From the NCBI GenBank assembly GCA_028699365.1, contig JAQVUQ010000100.1, positions 1-8,540 of the forward strand: DNA of 8,540 nt. The letters are read 5' to 3'. Origin of the DNA: UBA5359 sp028699365 [NCBI: bacterium]. GTDB lineage: Bacteria > UBP13 > UBA5359. A model generated the notes under the pieces. That model ran no database searches, was not told the DNA's origin, and saw only the letters and a list, made by a program, of their open reading frames with translations. Positions 1 through 8,000 of this stretch are shown piece after piece (the stretch's first letter is position 1; each line of letters starts with the position of its first letter). A program made the translations under genes and the position numbers.

Positions 1-2
1 GT

Positions 3-623
3 CCTATGGAAGAGAGCGATATCAGGGAATTGCAAAAGATGGGCTGCCCCTTAGTCGTAATTGATGATATTTATCTTAACATGGATGTTCCCACAGTCTT
101 ATTTGATAGTGCGGAGATGGCCTGTTTTGCTACCAGAGAAATGATACGGAAGGGGCATAGCAAGGTAGCGCTGGTTGTTAGCCAGAGACTGCCGCTTGAT
201 CCACGTATTAAGAGAGGGAGGGAGAGAATGTGGGAGGGATATAGCAAGGCGATAATAGAAGCTAAACTTGATTTCTTGGAAATGGTAACCAAATACGTTA
301 AAGATAACGATAAGGGAATAGCTGATATCGTGGTGGATAAACAGGCTGTTTTGCAGGAAGCTACGGCGCTGGTCATAGCCGGTGAGTGGCTGTCACAGGG
401 ATTGTATGATTATTTGAACCAGAAGGGTAAGGTAGTGGGTAAAGATATCGACCTTTTCATACTTACCGCCGTTCCTGTAAATATACCTGGTGCCGAATTT
501 ATCTACGTGCCGTTAAAGCTGCAGGGAAGGAGAGCTTTTGAGAAGCTGGTAGATCAAATTAACGGTATGGAATTTAAACGCCAGGAAACTTTGCCAACGG
601 AGTTGGGCGTAGCGGTATGCTGA
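3..623 (+). CDS. LacI/GalR-type transcriptional regulator, sugar-sensing domain (5'-truncated)
   Basis: The reading frame is open to the window edge, so the ATG at 6 is probably internal and the DNA-binding domain lies upstream. The 205 visible residues follow the periplasmic-binding-protein-like effector domain of LacI/GalR regulators: CPLVVIDD (residues 14-21 from the ATG at 6) is the strand usually read as iPvVliD, VLFDSAEMACFATREMIRKGH (31-51) is the conserved V-x-x-D...A...L-x-x-G-H element, and the C-terminal PTELGV (197-202) matches the usual end of the family. The protein would be cytoplasmic and would bind a sugar or oligosaccharide to change its DNA binding. The headpiece could be a LacI helix-turn-helix or a GntR winged helix, since both are found fused to this sensor; this window cannot tell. 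Its place ahead of secreted carbohydrate-active-looking genes suggests that it controls them, which is inference. Confidence 0.82.
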   Translation, partial: PMEESDIRELQKMGCPLVVIDDIYLNMDVPTVLFDSAEMACFATREMIRKGHSKVALVVSQRLPLDPRIKRGRERMWEGYSKAIIEAKLDFLEMVTKYVKDNDKGIADIVVDKQAVLQEATALVIAGEWLSQGLYDYLNQKGKVVGKDIDLFILTAVPVNIPGAEFIYVPLKLQGRRAFEKLVDQINGMEFKRQETLPTELGVAVC

Positions 624-642
624 TATTACAGCGAATAATATC
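622..642. promoter_or_regulatory. Perfect 7-bp inverted repeat; possible operator or weak terminator
   Basis: GATATTA (622-628) and TAATATC (636-642) are perfect reverse complements separated by 7 bases (CAGCGAA). The left arm overlaps the regulator's TGA stop codon (621-623), and the right arm ends 41 bases before the pseudopilin start. The stem is AT-rich and is not followed by a T run, so a strong intrinsic terminator is unlikely. A dyad at this position could be a binding site for the adjacent LacI-type regulator, but no second copy was found in the window. Confidence 0.25.
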
Positions 643-683
643 GCCGGGGTGGTAAGGAAACAAAAAATTATGGAGGTGCAAAG

Positions 684-1310
684 ATGATTATCAAGCATGA
701 GAGACATAGTAGGACGACAACAGGTTTTACTCTTATCGAACTATTAGTGGTTATTGCTATCATTGCTATATTGGCATCTATACTTTTTCCAGTATTCAGT
801 CAGGCGAGAGAGAAGGCCAGGCAGGCCACTTGTGCGAGCAATCTCAGACAGGTGGCAATGAGTGTAAGGATGTATGCCGAGGATAATGATGAATATTTGC
901 CTTCAGCCGCAAAACAGTATAGGGTCCCTAACAGCGGCCAAAACGTTTATTGGCCCAGTTATATCGGTTATTATTATCTTGGATCAAAGCGATTAGCGAC
1001 TTCTAAAGACCAGCGGTATATGCAGGCTTGTCCTTCCGATAAAGACCCCAGTCTGAGTGCGGGGACTGTCTCTACCTATGGTCTGAACGTCTATCTGAAC
1101 CTTTACTATACTCCTCTGACCGATATAGAAAGACCGACTGAGACATTGTTGCTGGCTGAGGCTGATGGCGGCAGGGAAGTCGGCGGTTCCAGCAATCCGG
1201 TTATCTATCTGCATAGTAGCGGTGTGAATATAGCCTTTGTCGATGGACATGTTACATGGATGCGGGAGCCATTGCCCGATATCAGCAATGATCTCTGGCA
1301 TGTTCCTTAA
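684..1310 (+). CDS. Prepilin-like protein with H-x9-DG C-terminal motif (DUF1559-type)
   Basis: A 208-residue type II pseudopilin-like protein. The N-terminus has a short basic leader, then G14/F15 (predicted prepilin peptidase cut), E19 at mature position 5, and the hydrophobic helix [15 protein letters not shown], which anchors it in the membrane before assembly. Next comes [24 protein letters not shown] (written here as [15 protein letters not shown] then TC-ASNLRQ, residues 33-56), typical of Armatimonadota pseudopilins. C50 and C116 (in ACPSD) are the usual pair of cysteines in this family. Near the C-terminus H177 and D187-G188 are separated by nine residues, giving the H-x9-DG motif, within [11 protein letters not shown]. 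The start is supported by GGAGGTG at 672-678, five bases before ATG. Such proteins occur in many copies per genome and are thought to act in surface structures or secretion; the specific role is unknown. The gene is 60 bases after the regulator and 45 bases before the first enzyme-like gene. Confidence 0.9.
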   Translation: MIIKHERHSRTTTGFTLIELLVVIAIIAILASILFPVFSQAREKARQATCASNLRQVAMSVRMYAEDNDEYLPSAAKQYRVPNSGQNVYWPSYIGYYYLGSKRLATSKDQRYMQACPSDKDPSLSAGTVSTYGLNVYLNLYYTPLTDIERPTETLLLAEADGGREVGGSSNPVIYLHSSGVNIAFVDGHVTWMREPLPDISNDLWHVP

Positions 1311-1344
1311 GTATAGAGCATTTAATAATAAAAACTGTTAACGC

Positions 1345-1351
1345 AAAGGGG
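1345..1351 (+). promoter_or_regulatory. Ribosome binding site for 1356 CDS; leaves two possible starts
   Basis: AAAGGGG lies four bases before GTG 1356 and ten bases before ATG 1362, which is in the same frame two codons later. Spacing is short for the GTG and slightly long for the ATG, so either could be used; the choice changes the protein by only two residues. Confidence 0.45.
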
Positions 1352-1355
1352 ATGA

Positions 1356-4193
1356 GTGGGTATGATTGATGGCAATGAAATACGACATTCAGGCATAAGG
1401 ATTACATGGAGAAAAGCAAGGAAACGAATATTGAGGGACACAGCGATAATACTTTCAGGTTTAGCGCTGGCATGTACATTTTGTTATACAGTTCAGGCTG
1501 CGGAAAAGGCAGTGGTCGCCTGTGTTACTAACGGTCCTCGCAATATATGGAATAGTAGTTACGGTGATCCTTTTCCGGTGAAGATGATTATCAGGGACTT
1601 GGCCGATATGGGGGTAAACACGGTTATCTTTTTCGAGCAAAATGGCCGGGGAGGTGCTTTTTTGCACCCTACCAGGGTGGCGTATGCTCAAACAGAAAAA
1701 GATCGTATGAAGGGCCGGGATTTCCTGAAAGAACTATTGGAAGAAACAAAACGATATGATATGAAAGTATGGTTGGCCTGGACCACTCCATCAGGTAAGT
1801 ATCCCGGCACTGAGTTCGCCGGCTTGAATGATGCCGGGGTTATGAAGATCTATAGGGATGAAATAGAGGAGATAGGTAAGAACTATGGGGGGTATAAAAA
1901 CCTGGCCGGTATTGTTTGGCATGAAGCCAATTGCAGTGAGGCTTATGACGGACACAGGGACGATATAAAGGAGTTTACTGAGTTTTGCCGGCAGCGTTTT
2001 GGCGAAAAGTATGAGAAGGCTAGTATGCCCTCGGTCGATCCTGAAGACAAGTGGTGGCGCAGGTTCTATCTTTACCGGATAAATGTCATGAGTAACTTTG
2101 TGGAAGCGGCCAGGAAAGCCGGGGATAAATACGGTTTGAAGGTGTCTCTTTTAAGCTATATCATCGAGTCGTTTTCCGGCGAGAGCTGGCGATGGGGCTA
2201 TGATCCGGTAAGCCTGGAGAAGATTTGCAATAACCAGTGGTACGCCGGCTATCTTGTTGAAGCAGCCAAACCCTATCAAACCATTAACGGTGCCTGGATT
2301 GATTTTGGTCCCAGCTATAAAGGACAGATTATGCCGAGAAATTATTCTTCCGCTTTTCATGGAGGGGCGGTGAGCTTTTTTGAACATCGGTGGCCCATTT
2401 ATATAGAAGCAATGCGTGCGTACTATTCTGCCAACAAGAGCTTTACGGAACGGTACGGTGACGTATACAACGGTTACCTCGGGCAGGGGGATAAGGAACT
2501 CTCTCTTTTCTACGGCAAAGAGAACATGAAGAACTGGCTTGCCCTGATGGCTGATTGGCAGGGTGGAGAGAGTCGTAGCAGCGTTGCCGTAGCAGTCAAT
2601 CCTGTTCCGTTTGTAATGAGATATCCTTATGCACCCGGAGTTGAGTATGATAAGAAGGTCAGAAGCTTGATGGAAGGACTGACGCAGTCTCAGGATGTAG
2701 ACGGCCTGGTCATGGGCAGCAAGTTTTCCTTGGACCCTGCCAATCTGCTCAAATACCGTCTGATCATCATGCCTGAAGACATGGGGAGCGGCTTGAGCGA
2801 TGAAATGGTGCAAAGCCTCAAGGGGTATATGAATAAAGGCGGCAGGCTGCTGGTGCTGTCCACTGCGCTGCTGCAAAGCAAGCCCGATCTGACCGGAGAG
2901 AGAGATCTGACGGAAGATCTCTGTGGAGTAAGCATAACCGGAAGCCGGACACCCGGCTATGTGCGTCCGGCAGGTGCACCGGCTGCCCCGGACGGAGGCA
3001 AGTTCTGGGCTTCCGGGGTGATGAACCTTAAGGTAACCGGTGGAAACGTTATGGTAAAGGACAGCATCACCGGTTCACCTCTGCTTGTCCGTAAGGGTAA
3101 TGCCTATTTTTCCGCTATCGGCCAGGGACAACCGGCTTACTTTGCGGCCATTGTCGCTTCTCTCAGTCAGCCGTCTGTAATACTTGCGGAAAGCAAAGGT
3201 ATAAAAATACTGGAGACGGTAAAGAAGGATAATGTTCTCTGTATCTCACTTTGGGGGCAAGGCACGGCGAAGCTGAGCCTGAAGACATCTGATATCGGCT
3301 TGAAGGGCAAGGCGTTTCAGATAAAGGATATTGTAACCGGTGCCGTAATTGCCGCCGGCAAGGATGATAAAGCATTGCTCGCGGGTATTCCGGTGGAAAC
3401 GAAATACCTGAATCAGCCCCGTATATTGGCCGTAGGGTTGGAGAACGATCTTAAGACGTTCAACGGGATATACCCTTCAGCAGAGGTGTTTACCGGTCTG
3501 GGAATAAGAACGGTGCCGGTAGAGAACCCGGAGGTACCGCTGATCATACCTGATAAACCGGGATTGAAGGTGGGCGTATATGGAGGCGCCGGTGCAAGTT
3601 CTATTATCAATGCCCTGAATAAGGAGAGCGATATCAACTGCTACTCTCTGCCGCGTCTTGATGGTAGCACTCTATCCGGCAATGAAGTTGTTATAATCCC
3701 CCAGGAGAAGGGCAAAATGACCTTTTTTAATGCAACCGCAAGCCTAATAAAAAGATATGTGGAGGAAGGCGGAAAGGTGCTGCTGCTGCATCATGCTGTC
3801 GGCTACCGTGCATATAATGCTCTTTTCCCGGAAATAGGGAAAGGGCACATAAATATGAAACTAGATACGGTTCTTGTCACCGGGAACCATCCTGTTGTCT
3901 CTGGTGTAAGCAGTAAATTCAGTCATGCCTATAATGACCATATCACTCTGGAAAAGGGTGAAAAGGGTGAAGTGCTTGCCAGAGATGAGAAAGGTAATGC
4001 CGTGATAGTGGCGGGTAGTGTCGGTGACGGAAAGGTTGTTCTGAACGGCATGATTACCGGATACGCTGTCAGGATGGAAGGAGATCTGCCGGTGTGGCAA
4101 GGGGAAAAGGAGCCGGAAGGCGGCGAATTGAAAGTGCTGCTTAATGCGGTAAGATGGCTGGGCATGAAAGGAGACGGCGCAAATGACAGGTAG
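1356..4193 (+). CDS. Secreted putative glycoside-hydrolase-like protein with two GATase1-like domains
   Basis: A 945-residue exported protein counted from GTG 1356 (ATG 1362 is an alternative). The signal peptide has a long basic n-region (WRKARKRILRD, 18-28), a hydrophobic core at 29-46 and a likely cut after VQA at 48. Residues about 52-400 look like a TIM barrel of the hypothetical glycosyl hydrolase/GH42-like kind: FFEQ (E94), MKVWLAWTTP (136-145), GIVWHE (E190), DKWWRR (231-236), WRWGYD (D283), AFHGG followed by FFEHR (E343). The paralogue at 5062 keeps all of these, making E190 and E343 the best guesses for acid/base and nucleophile. Residues about 467-600 (LIIMPEDMG...GGRLLVLSTALLQ) resemble the GH42 trimerization/GATase1-like fold, without an evident catalytic Cys. 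A beta domain follows at about 600-700, then a second GATase1-like domain at about 735-936 (GGKVLLLHHAVG, HPVVSGV). Substrate unknown; the family name is a fold-level judgement made by eye. Confidence 0.75.
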   Translation: MGMIDGNEIRHSGIRITWRKARKRILRDTAIILSGLALACTFCYTVQAAEKAVVACVTNGPRNIWNSSYGDPFPVKMIIRDLADMGVNTVIFFEQNGRGGAFLHPTRVAYAQTEKDRMKGRDFLKELLEETKRYDMKVWLAWTTPSGKYPGTEFAGLNDAGVMKIYRDEIEEIGKNYGGYKNLAGIVWHEANCSEAYDGHRDDIKEFTEFCRQRFGEKYEKASMPSVDPEDKWWRRFYLYRINVMSNFVEAARKAGDKYGLKVSLLSYIIESFSGESWRWGYDPVSLEKICNNQWYAGYLVEAAKPYQTINGAWIDFGPSYKGQIMPRNYSSAFHGGAVSFFEHRWPIYIEAMRAYYSANKSFTERYGDVYNGYLGQGDKELSLFYGKENMKNWLALMADWQGGESRSSVAVAVNPVPFVMRYPYAPGVEYDKKVRSLMEGLTQSQDVDGLVMGSKFSLDPANLLKYRLIIMPEDMGSGLSDEMVQSLKGYMNKGGRLLVLSTALLQSKPDLTGERDLTEDLCGVSITGSRTPGYVRPAGAPAAPDGGKFWASGVMNLKVTGGNVMVKDSITGSPLLVRKGNAYFSAIGQGQPAYFAAIVASLSQPSVILAESKGIKILETVKKDNVLCISLWGQGTAKLSLKTSDIGLKGKAFQIKDIVTGAVIAAGKDDKALLAGIPVETKYLNQPRILAVGLENDLKTFNGIYPSAEVFTGLGIRTVPVENPEVPLIIPDKPGLKVGVYGGAGASSIINALNKESDINCYSLPRLDGSTLSGNEVVIIPQEKGKMTFFNATASLIKRYVEEGGKVLLLHHAVGYRAYNALFPEIGKGHINMKLDTVLVTGNHPVVSGVSSKFSHAYNDHITLEKGEKGEVLARDEKGNAVIVAGSVGDGKVVLNGMITGYAVRMEGDLPVWQGEKEPEGGELKVLLNAVRWLGMKGDGANDR
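4167..4173 (+). promoter_or_regulatory. Ribosome binding site inside the end of the 1356 CDS
   Basis: AAAGGAG sits nine bases before ATG 4183 and lies within the last codons of the upstream gene, whose stop (TAG, 4191-4193) is downstream of this start. The arrangement points to co-transcription and translational coupling of the two genes. Confidence 0.6.
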
Positions 4194-4986
4194 ATTGATA
4201 AAACTGCTTGGTATAGTTCTATTGAGCGGACTGCTTTTCAGCCCTGTTGCAAATGCTGAGGGACGCAGTAAAGAGGTAGGCGTACTTGATTATTTTAGCA
4301 AATACAGCGGAGGAACGTCTTATCAGCTAAAGGCGGTCAAGGAGCTTTATCAGGTGGTGGAAGAGACTGGTATCTCGCCTGAATGGGTGGATGTGGATAT
4401 CTTTCTGCCTGATAACAGGGCTAAAAGGGATGACTACAAGAGAATATGTATTCCTTCCCCGGCATACTGGTTTACCCCGAAGATGCTTGAAGGAATGGAG
4501 GATTATGTCAAAAGCGGTGGGTTACTGGTTACTAACTCCTCTCTCTCGATACTGGATAAAGACGACAGCTACGATGTAAATTCAAAAAACGTTGTTTCTA
4601 CCAGAATTCCGGCCCAACGGTTTCTGGGTGTTTATGGCCAGAAGGGTTGTACAATAAAGAAGATAAAGATCCAGCCGGAGATGGAGTGCCCTTTGACTAA
4701 GGGATTGGAAAAAGGCACATGGCTGGATTTGCAGATGCCCATGGCCGGCAGAGTAACACGTAATGTCTCTGCTGAAAAGGTGATTGTCTCTGATTGCGTG
4801 CAAAAAGAAAAAGTTTCCGCCGAACAGCCGTTTTTGACATTTAAACACTTGGATAACGGCGCCTGTATTTATCTGGTGGGACAAATCAGAATGCCGCTGA
4901 AGAGCATGAACGATAAAAACATGGTGCAGATTATCCGGAATATCCTTTCTTCAGAAACTCTGGAATGGCTTTGTGGCGGCGATTAG
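4183..4986 (+). CDS. Secreted stand-alone GATase1-like (beta-galactosidase trimerization-like) protein
   Basis: A 267-residue protein with a clear Sec signal peptide: basic start (MTGRLIK), hydrophobic core LLGIVLLSGLLF and a cut after ANA at residue 25. The mature part follows the layout of a GATase1/flavodoxin-like domain: first strand EVGVLDYF (31-38), YKRICIPSPAYWFTPKMLEG (85-104), then MEDYVKSGGLLVTNSS (105-120), the element that in GH42 trimerization domains carries the 'v-x-x-G-G-x-l-v' strand and turn. Later strands include ACIYLVGQIRMPL (227-239). There is no TIM barrel and no nucleophile Cys in the elbow position, where Ser-Ser occurs, so amidotransferase activity is not suggested. 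The gene overlaps the upstream gene by 11 bases. Inference: an exported accessory or binding partner of the neighbouring large enzyme. A ThuA-like or sugar-binding role is possible; I do not recognise a named family with certainty. Confidence 0.7.
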   Translation: MTGRLIKLLGIVLLSGLLFSPVANAEGRSKEVGVLDYFSKYSGGTSYQLKAVKELYQVVEETGISPEWVDVDIFLPDNRAKRDDYKRICIPSPAYWFTPKMLEGMEDYVKSGGLLVTNSSLSILDKDDSYDVNSKNVVSTRIPAQRFLGVYGQKGCTIKKIKIQPEMECPLTKGLEKGTWLDLQMPMAGRVTRNVSAEKVIVSDCVQKEKVSAEQPFLTFKHLDNGACIYLVGQIRMPLKSMNDKNMVQIIRNILSSETLEWLCGGD

Positions 4987-5061
4987 GTAGCTCATTGCTT
5001 TATTTGAATGCAATAAACTACAAGCTCACTTTAGTCTTTAAGCATATGGGAGGTAGCGTGC
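4987..5061 (+). promoter_or_regulatory. Intergenic leader with ribosome binding site for the 5062 CDS
   Basis: The 75 bases between the stand-alone GATase1-like gene and the next large gene contain GGGAGGT at 5048-5054, seven bases before ATG 5062, a strong ribosome binding site. ATTGC (4994-4998) and GCAAT (5010-5014) form a short inverted repeat with an 11-base loop and no T run, too weak to call a terminator. I see no convincing promoter, so read-through from upstream is the simplest reading. Confidence 0.5.
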
Positions 5062-8000
5062 ATGTGTAGGATAATATGTAAGCTGATGCTGGGCACAATA
5101 GCGTGCATTATATTAACTGCCGGCTGGTGCTGGTCCGGTGAGAAAGCGGTCTGGTTTTCTCCTGCCGGACCCTGGGGTATCTGGCAGCACTGTGTCGGTG
5201 ATCCAATGCCGGCATCGATGATAGTCGATGATTTAGCCGCTATCGGTGCTACCAAAGTTTATTTTTTTGAGCAGCCAGGCCGTGGCGGGCCGTTTCTTCA
5301 TCCCACTCAGGTGCAATATGCCGTGACGGATTCACACATGGGGGGCCGTGATTTCCTGCATGAGCTTTTAACCGAGGCGGCGGCACATAACATGAAGGTC
5401 TGGCTGGTCTGGACGACACCTAACGGGGTTTATCCGGGAACAGATATATATGGCTTGAACGATCAGCGGATGATAGGTCTGTACAATGCCGTAATCGATG
5501 AGATCGCAACTAATTATGCCGATTATATAGGAGCAAGCCATAACTATACTCTGGAAGGTATAATGTTCCATGAAGTTGATGTAACGGAAGCATATGATGA
5601 CCATGCCGATGATGTGATAGACTTTTCTTCATACTGCCAAGCTACTTTTAACGAACCTTACGGCGGTTCGGCTATGCCGGCGATAGATGCCGGCGATAAA
5701 TGGTGGAGACGTTATTGTCTTTATAAGACCAGTCTGGTAAACAATTTTATGTGTCAAATCAAGCAGAATGCTGCGAATCATGACTTGAAAACCTCCTTTG
5801 TGTATTATTTACCGGAAGATTATTCCTATCATCCATGGAAGTGGGGATATGATGTTATAGGCCTGGAAAACGTTTGCGATGAAATGGTGGTAATACAGAG
5901 TTCCGGCATTCAATTCAGATTTAAACCTTATGAGAATATCAAGGGTTGTTATACGGACTTAGGCCTCTCTTATAAGGGGCAAATTTTAGCCTATAATTAT
6001 GCTTATGCTTTTCATGGGGGTTCCATTTCCTGGTACGAATACAGAACTCCTTTGTATATAGATTATATAAGAGACTATTATGGCAGTAGTTCAACTTTTA
6101 CTCAAACTAACGGAGACATTTATAACGATTATTTCGGTATATCCGAGAGGGAGTTATCACTTTATTTTGGCCAGAGCAATATGACCGATTGGCTGAATCT
6201 TATGGATTATTGGCAAGGCGGCATTACGTCGTCTAAGATAGCAGTAGCGGTAAATCCCAATCCCTTTGTTATGAAGCATCCGGCAGATACAGAGACCGAT
6301 TATACCGACAAAGTATTGACGTTGACCACCGCCATGTATCCGTTTATGGATGTGGACGGCCTGGTACTCGGCAGCCAGTTTGCGCTTGATGTAGATAATT
6401 TGCAGAGGTATTCCTTGATTATAATCCCCGAGGATATGGGAGATGGTCTGTCTCAGGCTACGGTTACCGCGTTGAATAGTTACAAGAACGCCGGGGGCAA
6501 GATCCTGGTGATGGCTACGCCATTGACCCAGAGTAATCCTGATCTTACGGGCGGAGTTGATCAGACTTCGGCTTTCTGTGGGGTGACGGTAGCCGGAACC
6601 GATACTTCCACCTCCACGCTCCAGCCGTCCAGTTCGACGGTTACTCTGAGCAATCCGGATGTGGGCCGTTGGGTAAACGGCAAGATCGGAAAAGCGCTCT
6701 CCTTTGACGGAGTGGATGATTATATTAACTGTGGTGCAGGCTCCAGCCTGGATATCGCGGATAAGCTGACCCTGGAAGCCTGGATAAAACCGGATACTAG
6801 AAGTGGGTATCATGTCATCGCTTGCAAAGGTAACAATACCTATTACTTTGCGACAAGAGATGGTAAGTTATATTTGCTGATAGGTAATGCCGCCGGTGAC
6901 AGTTGGAATGTAGTTTTACATGGCAATACGACATTGAGTTCGAGCAACTGGTATCACGTAGCCGGTACCTATGACAGTGCTACGGGAGAGGCCAAGCTGT
7001 ATATCAAAGGGGTTCTAGACGGAACTGTTACCGGAACGGCAGAAGCCATCTGTTCCAAGCCTGCAGCCTGGCTCAGTGTGGGCTCGGCCTCTTCTTATTA
7101 CCATTACAGCGGTTATTACTTTAACGGTGTTATCGATGAGTTGAACATCTACCCCACAGTCCTGGGTGCTGATGAAATTGCACGGCATTTTCAGAATAAT
7201 CAGCTAAGCGGACAATGGCTCTTTGATGACATCCAGGGCATGTTCCTGCAGGATTCTTCCGGCAGCAGGAATATGGGATCGCTGCATAATATGGACGGTA
7301 GCAGTTGTTGGACTACAGGTAAAATCGACGGGTGCCTGGCCTTTGACGGGACAGACGATTATGTTGATTGCGGTAACGGCTCTACTCTGAACATAACTGA
7401 GCCTCTGACGCTGGAGGCTTGGATTCAGTTCGACAGCCTGACGGACAACGCCAAGCCGCTGGATAATGGGCTCTACCGTTTAATCTACTCCAGTATGGAC
7501 GGTAAGCTGCACTTCCAGTACCGCATAACTGCAGATGCCGCCGGGGGCGATTCCCAGTGGAACTATTGGTCTGGAGTCAAGACATCCACCAGTATCCAGA
7601 CAGGGCAGTGGTATCATGTAACCGGCATCAAGACCGGCAATACCATGAAGCTCTATCTTAACGGCGTTAAGGAGAGGGACCTTACCTGTTTATCCGGCTA
7701 TACGGTGGATAGCTCACAGATCTCCGATATGACCTTGGGCGGAAACTCGTTCTGCGGCAAACTGGATGAAGTGCATGTGTATACATCTGCTTTAAACGAT
7801 GACACAGTCAGCTTGCATGCCAGGCAAGCTATAGTCGGGCGCTGGTCCCTGGATGAAACTGCGGGAACAGCGGCCACGGACAGGTCCGGTAACAGCAATA
7901 ACGGTACCTTGGCCAATATGACCGCACCTGATTGCTGGGTAAGCGGTAAAATAGGCAAGGCGCTACAATTTGATGGTGTGGATGATTACGTTAACTGCGG

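Noticed and set aside
2151-2876. 241-residue open frame on the - strand
   Set aside because: It lies fully opposite the 1356 CDS, which has a signal peptide, family-like motifs and a paralogue; the reverse product shows no recognisable domain.
4391-4579. 62-residue + strand open frame
   Set aside because: It is a shifted frame inside the 267-residue GATase1-like gene, without its own ribosome binding site or recognisable motif.
4994-5014. ATTGC/GCAAT inverted repeat after the 4183 CDS, considered as a terminator
   Set aside because: The stem is only five pairs with an 11-base loop and is not followed by a T run.
5062-5130. Lipoprotein signal in the 5062 protein because of C23 after a hydrophobic stretch
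   Set aside because: The residues before C23 (TAGW) do not fit a lipobox, which needs a small residue directly before the Cys; an ordinary Sec signal fits better.
6157-6813. 218-residue open frame on the - strand
   Set aside because: It is antisense to the 5062 CDS across its barrel, GATase1-like and first LamG regions; no domain or convincing start context is visible.
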